From Aquarana catesbeiana (lineage: Eukaryota; Chordata; Amphibia; Anura; Ranidae): a DNA stretch of 64,000 bases. The DNA is taken from positions 590,690,574 to 590,754,573 of the forward strand of contig NC_133326.1 in assembly GCF_042186555.1 (NCBI RefSeq), written 5' to 3'. Under the pieces are notes generated by a model. That model was not told where the DNA came from and searched no databases. It was given only the letters and a program-made list of their open reading frames with translations. A program made the position numbers and the translations under genes. Below, piece by piece: positions 10,915 to 21,185 of the stretch (its first letter is position 1; each line of letters begins with the position of its first letter).

Positions 10915-10945
10915 GCAGAGACACAGCTGGAAACTTCACAAAGGT

Positions 10946-11310
10946 CATAGCTCTCAACTGTCCCTGATTTCAAGGGACGGTCCCTGATTTGGAGCAATGT
11001 CCCTCTGTAGCTCTTTCCTCCTCATTTGTCCCTCATTTTGGTCTAATTCATATAGTTGTATATAAAATGCGCTTTTTATCTTTCAAAAAGTGCTAAACCT
11101 TTCATCCAAATTCTAAATGGCTGCATTTGTGAATTTGAAAAGCCAAATTAAAGGAATAGTAGTGGTAAAATAAAGCCCTTGTAGATTTAATAAACTTTTT
11201 TTTTTCAGTTAATTCTCCTTTAAGGGGGCGTGGCAGGGGGCATGTCATATGCCTACTTATGTTTGCTAGTAGATGTCCCTCATTCCAATTTCAAAATGTT
11301 GGGAGGTATG
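10946..11310. mobile_element. 365-bp MITE with 7-bp duplication
   Basis: Ends CATAGCTCTCAAC and GTTGGGAGGTATG are imperfect inverses (two mismatches). CAAAGGT flanks both sides (10939-10945 and 11311-11317). The interior repeats TGTCCCTGATTT and TGTCCCTC motifs. Non-coding. It sits 31 bp from the preceding hAT MITE. Confidence 0.82.
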
Positions 11311-11317
11311 CAAAGGT

Positions 11318-12270
11318 CAGTATTCAACTCATTGATTGACATTGTAATTGCTACAGCATAAGAAAGAAGGAAAAAGTGAGAAGTTGCAATACTTTGCCAG
11401 TGGTGTTCCTGAGAAGTGTGACTACACTTATCAGCAAACTGCCTACATGAAATACCAGTTTGGAGTGGGCTTGGTCTTATGTTTATTTTTATGGCCTGTT
11501 ACATTAAAAAAAAAGCTGAAAAAGCGCTGTTATTACATCATATTTAGGATATACTTATTTAATATGACTAGTGTCCTCTCTGATCTTCTCTCTGTAGAAA
11601 ACAGAGTTTGTCCTTATTCAAGACTGCTGATTTAGAACTTGTTTTGTGTATTGGAAAAGGAAATCCTCTCTACATGGAATGTAAGGTGTCTCAGCACAAT
11701 TTACCTGCACACTAGGCACTGCAGATTTACAGCTCAGTGCTCATTAGATTTACAGCTTATTGCTTATGAGAACAATTTGCTTTTACCATCCATCTGGCAA
11801 GCAAATATGACTTAGTGTCCCCCATGCTAGCCAAGCGGCCGGGATGCAGAGTGGAAACGGACAGACCATCACGATGTGTGGCAGCTCCATTCAATCATAG
11901 ACTCAGTACGGAGATTGAAGAGGGCACAACACAGAGTATTATGATATCTGCAGGCATAAATCACATCAAGATCACTTTCTATTTTGAGACATATTAACTC
12001 TGACAATACAAACTCAAGAAAAGTGAATTTCTTTTCCTCTGGGGAAGCTAGACGGATCTTAAAGTGAACTGGTGATGATAGACATATAGAAGCTGCCAAT
12101 GATGACTTATTTTTATTTTTTAAAGTTACGGACTCAGGGATTCGTATCTTTAGGGCTCATGCACATGGTTGTATCTGGCTGCATGGCTTAAATTTCAGGA
12201 TATTTTCCTGCCAAAGAGTCTGCAGATGCTGTGTACAGACTCTTATTAAAGTCAATAGCTTTAGACAGCT
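11318..12270. other. No gene recognised
   Basis: Mixed-composition sequence; the longest frames (60-95 codons) show no family features. No tandem or inverted structure was noticed. Confidence 0.4.
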
Positions 12271-12271
12271 A

Positions 12272-12855
12272 TATAGTGCCTTGAAAAAGTATTCATATCC
12301 TTTGAAATTTTTCACATTTTGTCATGTTACAGCCAAAAACGTAAATTTATTTTTTTGGGATTTTATGTGATAGACCAACACAAAGTGACACATAATTGTG
12401 CAGTGGAAGGAAAATGATAAATGTTTTTGAACATTTTTTACAAATAAATATCTGAAAAGTGTGGCATGCATTTGTATTCAGCCCCCTTGAGTCAATACTT
12501 TGTAGAACTACTTTTCGTTGCAATCACAGCTGCATGGATGGAGAGCGTCTGTGAACAGCAATTTTCAAGTCTTGACACAGGTTCTCAATTGAATTTAGGT
12601 CTGGACTCTGATTGGGCCATTATAACACATGAATATGCTTTGATCTAAACCATTCCATTGTAGCTCTGGCTGTATGTTTAGAATCGTTGTCCTGCTGGAA
12701 GGTGAACCCCTGCCCCAGTCTCAAGTCTTTTGCAGATTCTAACAGGTTTTCTTCTAAGCTTGCCCTGTATTTGGCTCCACCCATCCTCCCATCAACTCTG
12801 ACCAGCTTCCCTGTCCCTGCTGAAGACCAGCTTCCCTGTCCCTTTTCCTCCAAAA
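12272..12855 (-). pseudogene. Tc1-like transposon fragment with transposase C-terminus
   Basis: The left inverted terminal repeat starts near 12274 (TAGTGCCTTGAAAAAGTATT) and continues about 200 bp. Reading leftward from 12853, the translation gives AGTGKLVRVDGRMGGAKYR, FTFQQDNDSKHTARATMEWF (second catalytic Asp) and, after a stop, a degenerate PDLN block. The N-terminal half and the right end are absent, because an L2 LINE begins immediately to the right. A short duplication of CCAGCTTCCCTGTCCC lies near 12800-12842. Confidence 0.82.
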
Positions 12856-12879
12856 ACTACACTTAGCCTCCCAGAATCT

Positions 12880-13862
12880 GCAATTTTCTGGTTCTCCTCC
12901 TATCTATTGAAGCTTTTTTTTAGTGTCACGTACAACTCTATCTTCCCCTCTCCACTTCTTATTTCTGAACCCCTTCTATTCTCCTTCTACACCTTTTCCT
13001 TTGGTCACTTGACAACCTTCCATGGCTTCTAATCCCACCTCTATACTGATGACATCCAAATCTGTCTCTCTATTTCTCACTTCACCCCTTCAGTCTCTTT
13101 TTACATTACTAACATACTAACTGCCCTTTAGTTAAATGTTTAGTTTTACTAAGTGGTGGATGTCACACCACTTCCTAATTTTTTCTACAACTGAACTCAT
13201 ACTATCCCCCTTTTCTCACCCTGTGCCCTTTACCCTGACATTCCATTAAGGTCAATAAAACAACTGTAAGTCCCTCCCCACATGCCAAGGTGCTAGGTGT
13301 AATCTTGGAATCTGATTTGTCTTTTCAGCCCCAAATCCAATCCCTGTTCAAACTTTGTTGCCTTCACCTTCATAAAATTTTTTTCAAAATATGCCCCTTC
13401 TTAACCAATGAAACCACCAAGTTATCCATTCACTCCCTTGTATTCTCACACTTTGACTATTGCCACTCCCTTCTAATTGGTCTACCTCTAAACAGGCAAT
13501 CAACCCTTCAGTTTATCATGAATACCACTATCAGACTTATCTGCCTTAACAACCTTGCAGTGTCAGCCCGACAAATAAAAATCCAAATAATAACAACATA
13601 CAAAGCAATTCACAGTGCTGAGATACATCAACAATCTTGTCTCAAAATATCACCCAAACTGTCCTCTCTGCTTCTCCCAAGACTTCCTGCTCTCTGTCTC
13701 CATTGTCCCCTCCATGCTTGCATTCAGCACTACTCTAGAGTCTCCTCCATTCTCTAGGACTCTCTATCCCAATCTGTAAGGTTATATAATATTCTATCCA
13801 CCTTTAGGCGATCCCTGAAAGCTCATCTCTTCACAGAAGCCTATCCCGACTCTGCCTAACAA
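12880..13862 (+). pseudogene. L2-type LINE reverse transcriptase/C-terminal fragment
   Basis: Near 13040-13090 the translation carries the RT catalytic block as LYTDD followed by IQICLS, then a decayed stretch with several stops. From 13290 an open frame of 155 codons matches the L2 post-RT region in order: LGVILESDLSFQPQI, FSHFDYCHSLLIGLP, LQFIMNTTIRLI. The last bases resemble the ...KAHLFTEAYP end of L2 proteins (near 13820). The 5' half is missing and the frame is broken, so it is inactive. Confidence 0.85.
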
Positions 13863-14672
13863 ATTACTTTTCTTTCTTTCACAAACTCTTCCCCACACAG
13901 TTATTATAAAACAAAAACTTGAATGTGTCTGGTGTGTTGAAATCCTACAGCACCACATATACACTCTATTACCAAAAGTATTGGGACACCCGCCTTTACA
14001 CACATAAACCTTGAATGGTATCCCAGTCTTCGTTCGTAGGATTCAATATTGAGTTTGCAGATTGCAGGCGCTATTTTTAACGCTATAGCGCCTGCAAAAC
14101 GCCCTCGATGTGAAAGGGGTCTTAGTCCGTAGAGTTCAATATTGAGTTGGCCCACCCTTTTCTGCCATAACAGCTTCCATTTTTCTGGGAATGCTGTCCA
14201 CAAGGTTCAGGAGTGTGTCTATGGGAATGTCTGACCATTTTTCCAGAAGCATATTTGTGAGGTCAGGCAATGATGTGGACGAGAAGTTTGCAGTCTCCGC
14301 TCTAATTCATCCCAAAGGTGTTCTATCAGGTTGAGGTCAGGACTCTGTGCAGGCCAGTCAAGTTCCTCCACCTTAAACCCACTCACCCATGTCTTTATGG
14401 ACCTTGTCATGTTAAAACAGGAAGGGGCCACCCCCTGCACAGAGTCCTGACCTGAACACGATAGAACACCCTTGGGATGATTTAGAGCAGAGACTGCGAG
14501 CCAGGCCTTCTCATCCAACATCAGTGCCTGACCTCACAAATGCACTTCCAGAAGAATTGTCAAACATTCCCATAGACATACTCCTAAAACTTGTGGACAG
14601 CCTTCCCAGAAGAGTTGAAGCTGTTATAGCTGCAAAGGGTGAGCCAACTCAATATTGAACTCTACGGACTAA

Positions 14673-15052
14673 GACCCCTTTCACATCGAGGGCATTTTGC
14701 AGGCGCTATAGCATTAAAAATAGCGCCTGCAATCCGCCCTCAAACAGCTGCTCCATTGTCTCCAGTGTGAAAGCCTGAGGGCTTTCACACTGGAGCGGTG
14801 AGCAGTGCGCTGGCAGGACATCAGGAAAAGTCCTGCCAGCAGCTCCTTTGGAGCGGTGAAGAAGCGGTGTATTTACCGCTCCTCCACCGCTGCTCCCCAT
14901 TGAAATCAATGGGGCAGAGCTGCGATACTGCCAGCAAAACGCCACTCCAGGGGCGTTTTGCGGGCAGATTTAACCCCTTAAATATAGTTTAGCGCCACTA
15001 AAATGATGATAACGGTAACGATGCCCCCCCGCGGCTCGGTGTGAAAGCCCTC
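14673..15052. mobile_element. MITE nested in the Tc1-derived foldback
   Basis: Starts CCCCTTTCACATCGAGGGC and ends near GGTGTGAAAGCCCTC. It holds internal hairpins such as TGAAAGCCTGAGGGCTTTCA and blocks of GCGCTATAGC. A short inverted piece of the same sequence also sits in the left arm (14063-14123). Non-coding. Confidence 0.65.
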
Positions 15053-15055
15053 TAA

Positions 15056-15489
15056 TGCCCCGTACACACGGTCGGACTTTGTTCGGACATTCCGACAACA
15101 AAATCCTAGGATTTTTTCCGACGGATGTTGGCTCAAACTTGTCTTGCATACAGACGGTCACACAAAGTTGTCGGAAAATCCGATCATTCTAAACGCGTTG
15201 ACGTAAAACACGTACGTCGAGACTATAAACAGGGCAGTGGCCAATAGCTTTCATCTCTTTATTTATTCTGAGCATGCGTGGCACTTTGTCTGTCGGATTT
15301 GTGTACACACGATCAGAATTTCCGACAACGGATTTTGTTGTCGGAAAATTTTATATCCTGCTCTCAAACTTTGTGTGTCGGAAAATCTGATGGAAAATGT
15401 GTGATGGAGCTCACACACGGTCGGAATTTCCGACAACAAGGTCCTATCACACATTTTCTGTCGGAAAATCCGACCGTGTGTACGGGGCA
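15056..15489. mobile_element. 434-bp Harbinger-like MITE, TAA duplication
   Basis: Perfect inverted ends TGCCCCGTACACACGGTCGG / CCGACCGTGTGTACGGGGCA with TAA on both sides (15053-15055, 15490-15492). A 3-bp TWA duplication is the signature of PIF/Harbinger transposases. There is no coding content. A second copy of identical length lies at 20749-21182. Confidence 0.9.
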
Positions 15490-15620
15490 TAAGACTGGGA
15501 TGCCATTAAAGTTCATGTGCATGTAAATGCAGGCGTCACAATACTTTTGGTAATATAGTGCATCTGTATGCAAGAATTATATCCAAACAAAAAAAATAAC
15601 AGTATGCAAACCCACGTTAA

Positions 15621-16391
15621 CCTCCCTGGCGGTATGATTCTTTAGAATTTTAGGTGCTGAAAGCGGTACAATTATCTTGCATGGAAATTTGGCGTTTTAT
15701 ATTGTAGGTCTGTAATTCTTAACAATAACACACTTAAATCTGTCCAAACAAGAGTCTAGTAGATATCCCGGGTATGATAAAGTTTGAAACACAAAAACAT
15801 AAATTATAATATAATAAATAAAAATAAATAATTAAAAAAATAAAAATAAAATAATAATAAAATAAATTTCCCCACGATTCACTATCGCTCAATTCTGCAA
15901 GTGTTCTAATTTACTATCGCAGTTTTCTAGCTGGTCTAAAACCATTTTTGACGTAAAGGGACACTTCTTGGTTGCTATGGACAATCTCCAGTTTCCAGCC
16001 AGAAAGAACAGTATATATAATATAGAACTGCATGCAGGGCATAGGACAAAGCACTGGGGACAAAAGGGATGTGAAATCATTTCATACAGTACTGTAATCT
16101 GTAAGATTACAGTACTGTATGTGTTATGATTTTTACAGTTTTTTGAATTTGCCGCCAGGTTCCGCCCCCGTGCGTCACGACGCTCGCAGGGAACGGAGCC
16201 TGGCACGGAGAGGCTTCGGGCAGAGGACGGAACCCGCAGACACAGCGGGGGACATCGCAGGATCCCGGGGACAAGGTAAGTAACGCCGCACCAGGATCCT
16301 GCAATGCGATCCCGAGTGTGGCTCGGGGTTACCGCTAATGGGACTGAATTTTAACCCCCGAGCCACACTCGGGAAAACCGCCAGGGGGGCT
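15621..16391. mobile_element. TTAA-associated MITE, second family
   Basis: The left end CCTCCCTGGCGGTATGATT follows TTAA (15617-15620). The right end ...AAAACCGCCAGGGGGG is the inverse of the terminal CCTCCCTGGCGGT motif, but the right TTAA has been lost. It contains an A/T-simple tract (15790-15865), a perfect hairpin (16084-16120) and a GC-rich right third with paired GAGTGTGGCTCGGGG / CCCGAGCCACACTC. Short frames in the GC-rich part are not protein-like. Confidence 0.72.
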
Positions 16392-16713
16392 ACAAACAAA
16401 AATTGTGAAATATAAATCTGCAAATAAATATACTTCTTTTGTGCATACATCAACCATGAAAAGATTCTCTAAATGCAAGTACATAATGCATTCAAATGAT
16501 AACCCAAAAAAGCTATTAATAAAATCATATGTGAAAGAATAAAGCCCGCACCCAGTGTCCACAAGTAATCCAGAGGGCTAGTAGAACATAATGTGAAATA
16601 AGAAATTTATGTCCTATCAAACATGCATTGCTTCCAACTTTCCAGACCACCAACAGTGCCAGCTTATTACCGAAAATATATGATCTTTGTGGTATACAGT
16701 AAATAGATCTAAT
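16392..16713. other. No gene recognised
   Basis: AT-rich intervening sequence without protein-like frames or repeats. Confidence 0.4.
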
Positions 16714-17420
16714 GTTACATAGTTACATAGTAGGTGAGGTTGAAAAAAGACACAAGTCCAACCTATGTGTGTGATTATATGTCAGTATTACATTGTATAT
16801 CCCTGTATGTTGTGGTCATTCAGGTGCTTATCTAATAGTTTTTTGAAACTATCATTGCTCCCCGCTGAGACCACCGCCTGTGGAAGGGAACTCCACATCC
16901 TTGCCGCTCTTACAGTAAAGAACCCTCTATGTAGTTTAAGGTTAAACCTCTTTTCTTCTAATTCTAATGAGTGGCCACGTGTCTTGTTAAACTCCCTACC
17001 ACGAAAAAGTTTTATCCCTATTGTGGGGTCACCAGTATGGTATTTATAAATTGAAATCATATCCCCTCTCAAGCGTCTCTTCTCAAGAGAGAATAGGTTC
17101 AGTGCTTGCAACCTTTCCTCATAACTAATATCCTCCAGACCCTTTATAAGCTTTGTTGCCCTTCTTTGTACTCGCTCCAGTTACAGTACATCCTTCCTGA
17201 TGACTGGTGCCCAGAACTAGACAGCATACTCTAGGTGCGGCCGGACTAGAGTCTTGTAGAGAGGGAGAATTATCATTTTATCTCTGGAGTTGATCCCTGT
17301 TTTTAATGCATGCCAATATTCTGTTTGCTTTGTTAGCAGCAGCTTGGCATTGCATGCCATTGCTGAGTCTATCATCTACTAGGACCCCCAGGTCCTTTTC
17401 CATCCTAGATTCCCCCAGAG
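16714..17420 (-). pseudogene. CR1-like LINE C-terminal coding remnant with 3' tail
   Basis: Read leftward, the translation gives KDLGVLVDDRLS (about 17400), then VRPHLEYAV-stop-FWAP near 17200, RRATKLIKGLEDISYEERL, and an open stretch of 107 codons (17111-16788) with LFSLEKRRLRGDMISIYKY and RGFFTVRAARMWSSLPQAVV. This is the standard C-terminus of CR1-like non-LTR retrotransposon proteins. The tail (GTTGGACTTGTGTCTTTTTT, then TAACTATGTAAC) ends at 16714. At least two stop codons break the frame, and at 17421 a hAT element interrupts it. Confidence 0.88.
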
Positions 17421-18835
17421 TAGGGATGAGCCGAACACTCCCCCTGTTCGGTTCGCACCAGAACATGCGAACAGGCAAAAAATTTGTTCGAACACGAGAA
17501 CACCGTTAAAGTCTATGGGACACGAACATGAATAATCAAAAGTGCTAATTTTAAAGGCTTATATGCAAGTTATTGTCATAAAAAGTGTTTAGGGACCTGG
17601 GTCCTGCCCCAGGGGACATGGATCAATGCAAAAAAAGTTTTAAAAACAGCCGTTTATTCAGGAGCAGTGATTTTAATAATGCTTAAAGTTAAATAATAAA
17701 AGTGTAATATTCCTTTAAATTTCATACCTGGAGGGTGTCTATAGTATGCCTGTAAAGGGGCGCATGTTTCCCATGTTTAGAACAGTCTGACAGCAAAATG
17801 ACATTTCAAAGGAAAAAAAGTCATTTAAAACTACTCGCGGCTAATAATGAATTGCCGGTCCGACAATACACATAAAAGTTAATTGATAAAAATGGCATGG
17901 GAATTCCCCACATGGGAACCCCGAACCAAAATTTAAAAAAAAAGATGGTGTGGGGGGTCCCCCTAAACTCCATACCAGGCCCTTCAGGTCTGGTATGGAT
18001 ATTAAGGGGAACCCGAGCAAAATTTTCTTTAAAAATGGCGTGGGGTCCCCCTCAAAATTTATACTAGACCCTTCTGGTCTGGTATGGATTTTAAGGGGAA
18101 CCCCGCACCAAAATCTAAAAAAAAAATGGCGTGGGTCCCCCCCCAAAAATCCATACCAGAACCTGGCAGGCCGCAGGAAAGGAGGGGGCGAAAAGAGAGC
18201 GCCCCCCTTCCTGAACCATACCAGGCCACATGCCCTCAACATTGGGAGGGTACTTTGGGGTAGCCCCCCAAAGCACCTTGTCCCCATGTTGATGGGGACA
18301 AGGGCCTCATCCCCACAACCCTTGCCCGTTGGTTGTGGGGGTCTGCGGGCGGGGGGCTTATCAGAATCTGGAAACCCCCTTTAACAAGGGGACCCCCAGA
18401 TCCCAGCCCCCCCCGTGTGAAATGGTAAGGGGGTACTTCCTACCATTTCACAAAAAAGTGTCAAAAATGTTAAAAATGACAGTTTTTGACAATTCCTTTA
18501 TTTAAATGCTTCTTCTTTCTTCTATCTTCTATCTTCCTTCGGTTTCTTCCTCCATCTTCTTCTTCTTCTGGTTCTTCTGGTTCTTCCTCTGGTGTTCTCA
18601 TCCGGCATCTTCCTCCGTGGTGTCTTCTTCCCTTCTTCTTCTCGGGCCGCTCCTCATCCACCATGATGGGAGGCTCCCACTGTGTGACGCTTCTCGTCTT
18701 CTGACGGTTCTTAAATAACGGAGGGCGGGGCCACCCCTTGACCCCGCCCCCTCTGACGCACAGGGACTTGACAGGGACTTTCCTGTGGCATTCCCTGTGA
18801 TGTCAGAGGGGGGCGGGGGTCACCCATTACATAAA
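17421..18835 (-). mobile_element. hAT element end (copy C), related to the two long hAT copies
   Basis: Begins TAGGGATGAGCCGAACACTC, the same terminus as the transposase-3' end of the hAT copies at 32230 and 56225. It shares about 600 bases with them (GGTTCGCACCAGAAC, TAAAAACAGCCGTTT, the AATCCATACCAG-type tandem repeats of about 91 bp at 17944-18175). No transposase is left and the far terminus was not found, so the right limit is approximate. Long opposing frames at 17841-18384 are translations of the tandem repeats and are not genes. Confidence 0.7.
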
Positions 18836-18939
18836 ACGCAATATCCCACACCGTTGTACACTGGTGGACATCAACAGAGTCACTGGCTGCCTCTACACAT
18901 TTCCTCTGCAAGAGGACATCTTCAGGGAGCATATAGCCA

Positions 18940-19075
18940 CACCCTTTGTACCATTTGCCCCTCCCTATTAGATTGTAAGCTCTCTGAAGCAGGGCCCTCC
19001 CCCAGTATTGTAACTCTGACTCCCTTTATATTTTAAAGTGGTTCACAAACTGCTGGCACTATAAAAATCCTATAT
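18940..19075 (+). repeat. L2-type LINE 3' tail
   Basis: CTCCCTATTAGATTGTAAGC, then GAAGCAGGGCC and TGGCACTATAAAAATCC follow the order of the conserved 3' end of vertebrate L2 LINEs. No coding sequence is attached. Confidence 0.75.
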
Positions 19076-19499
19076 ATGTTTATATTACCCTTAATTCTTT
19101 TAGGGTCCATAATATGTTTCTGGGGTCAGACAGCAAACACCCGCTTTACATTCAGGCCAAATGGTGTCAGAAGGAAAAAGGAGAAAAGGGTATCGGTGAT
19201 GGTTAGATAGGGAATGCAGGAAGGCAGAGGAGGAATCATCGCTCCAGGTGAGCCGAGGAGATCCCACAGCAGGTTACCTCACAGTAAGCCACACACTGCA
19301 ACAGGATACCAAAAAACTTCTTTATTGTAATGTAGACAGATGCAGTCACGGAATTAATCAAAGGTTAACATGTTTCACACATATCGTGCTTAGTCATAAC
19401 TAGGGTTGCACCAATACCACTTTTTTAAGACAGAGTACAAGTACCGATACTTTTTTTCAAGTACTCGCCCATACCAATACCTTTTTTTAATGTCAAGTG

Positions 19500-19990
19500 A
19501 CAGTTTTGGCACTGATGGCTGGTACTGATAGGTGGCACATATGGACACTGATAGGTGGCACTGGTATGTGGCACTGACTGATGGGAAATGATTTGCAGCA
19601 CTGATAGGTGGCACTGACTGATGGGCACTGATATGCAGCACTGATAGGTGGCACTGACTGATGGCCACTGATTTGCGGCACTGATGACTGGCACTGATAT
19701 GTGGCACTTACTGATAGGCACTGATTTGCAGCACTGATAGGTGCATTGACTGATGTGCACTGATATGCCATACTGACGGTTGGCACTGATAGGTGTCACT
19801 TATTGGCACTGATAGGTGGCACTGGTATTGGGCACTGATTTGCAGCACTGATAGTTGGCACTGATAGGTAGCACTTATGGGCACTAATAGGTGGCACTTA
19901 TGGGTCGCACGTATGGGCACTAATAGTTGGAACTGATTGGTAGGAAGTGGCACTGAAATGCAGCACTGATAATTGCTGGCAGACTGGCAT
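19500..19990. repeat. Minisatellite (GGCACTGATAGGT-type)
   Basis: Degenerate units of about 12-30 bp built from GGCACTGATAGGTGGCACTG and GATTTGCAGCACTGATA. Antisense frames rich in Cys/Ser/Gln over this array are artefacts of the repeat. Confidence 0.85.
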
Positions 19991-20084
19991 GATAAAATGA
20001 AATCAATGAAGATAAAGAGTATACAAGAGCCCATCTTGGTACACCCTGCACTCGGCCTAAGTAAGCCTAGTCAGAATGCATCAA

Positions 20085-20157
20085 CGGACATCTTGTTACA
20101 CCCAGCCCATATAGTTAGTGAATTATATTATATGGGCTGGGTGTAACAAGATGTCCG
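20085..20157. repeat. Perfect 29-bp inverted repeat (hairpin)
   Basis: 20085-20113 (CGGACATCTTGTTACACCCA...) is the exact inverse complement of 20129-20157, with a 15-base spacer. Beyond it, TCTTGGTACACCCTGCACTC (about 20033) pairs imperfectly with GAGTGCAGGGTGTACCAAGA (about 20190), so the whole palindrome covers roughly 20030-20212. Confidence 0.9.
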
Positions 20158-20748
20158 CTGCCGCCTTGTGACTGCAGGCTTACTGAGGCAGAGTGCAGGG
20201 TGTACCAAGATGAGAGTTGCGGTGTACAGTCTCTGGCGGAGACACTGGCCGTCACTTCCATTAATGATTCTGATGGCCGGGTCACCAATTCTGATGGGCG
20301 GCACATGCGGCTACGACCCACACCCCATTCCCCAGCCAGCTTACGTTTCCTTGCCAGGACTCGCTCTCTACTGCTGCCAGGACTCGTTCTCCACTCCGCC
20401 CTCTCTGCCCAATCCACCCACCGACTTCCGGGAGCCTCTTCATGCAAAGGTATCGGTTGAAGCATCGGGAGCATTTACCCAAGTACAAGTACTCGGGCAA
20501 ATACTCAGTATAGGCACCGATATCAATACTAGTATCGGTATCGGTGCAACCCTAGTCATAACATATGACCTATGACTAAGCATAAGATGTGTGAAACATG
20601 TTAACCTTCCATTCATTTCTGTGACTGTATATGTCCACATCACAATAAAGACGCTTTTATTGGTATCTCACTGTACTGCTGCCTTTTCCAGGTTTCCATG
20701 GTCAGATAGGGTGTGTAGAAAATGCTTGCTCCTGCCAGAAACAACTTA

Positions 20749-21182
20749 TGCCCCGTACACACGGTCGGACTTTGTTCGGACATTCCGACAACGAAATCCT
20801 AGGATATTTTCCGACGGATGTTGGCTCAAACTTGTCTTGCATACACACAGTCACACAAAGTTGTTGGAAAATCTAATCGTTCTAAACGCGGTGACGTAAA
20901 ACACGTACGTCGGGACTATAAACAGGGCAGTGGCCAATAACTTTCATCTCTTTATTTATTCTGAGCATGCGTGGCACTTTGTCCGTCGGATTTGTGTACA
21001 CACGATCGGAATTTCCGACAACGGATTTTGTTGTCAGAAAATTTTATATCCTGCTCTCAAACTTTGTGTGTCGGAAAATCCGATGGAAAATGTGTGATGG
21101 AGCCTACACACAGTCAGAATTTCCGACAACAAGGTCCTATCACACATTTTCCATCAAAAAATCCGACCGTGTGTACAGGACA
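20749..21182. mobile_element. 434-bp Harbinger-like MITE, TTA duplication
   Basis: Left end TGCCCCGTACACACGGTCGG after TTA (20746-20748); right end CCGACCGTGTGTACAGGACA before TTA (21183-21185). It is almost collinear with the MITE at 15056-15489 and has the same length. A few terminal substitutions mark independent ageing. Confidence 0.9.
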
Positions 21183-21185
21183 TTA

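Larger units (their letters stand above)
13960..15562. mobile_element. Tc1-derived foldback composite with nested insertions
   Basis: Ends ACTCTATTACCAAAAGTATT (left) and the inverse at 15535-15562 (ACTTTTGGTAATATAGTGCA) define the element. The left half carries Tc1 transposase C-terminal sequence on the - strand (PAQSPDLNLIEHLWDELE, 14219-14400). From about 14435 the same C-terminal part runs on the + strand, so the two halves are inverted copies. The right arm is interrupted by a 'CCCCTTTCACA' MITE (14673-15052) and a Harbinger-like MITE (15056-15489), after which the Tc1 arm resumes (AAGACTGGGATGCCATTAAA). Non-autonomous. Confidence 0.8.
19401..20554. mobile_element. 1154-bp hAT-type non-autonomous element, 8-bp duplication
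   Basis: Ends TAGGGTTGCACC and GGTGCAACCCTA are perfect inverses, and the similarity extends inward (AGTACAAGTACCGATA / TATCGGTATCGGTG). GTCATAAC flanks both sides (19393-19400, 20555-20562). The left half is a minisatellite and the centre a 29-bp perfect hairpin; neither codes for protein. Confidence 0.93.
19288..20690. mobile_element. Foldback element split at its centre by a hAT MITE
   Basis: The segments 19288-19392 and 20563-20690 are inverted copies: AAAGGTTAACATGTTTCACA / TGTGTGAAACATGTTAACCTT, TTTATTGTAATGTAGACA / TGTCCACATCACAATAAA and others over about 110 bases. Between them lies only the hAT MITE and its duplication. The uninterrupted sequence would be a near-palindrome. Confidence 0.8.

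Noticed and set aside
17841..18384. Opposing frames of about 145 codons on both strands
   Set aside because: They translate the same imperfect 91-bp tandem repeats of the hAT copy C end and have no family resemblance.
19390..20034. Overlapping Cys/Ser/Gln-rich antisense frames
   Set aside because: Three phases are open at once because of the short tandem repeat; no protein family features.
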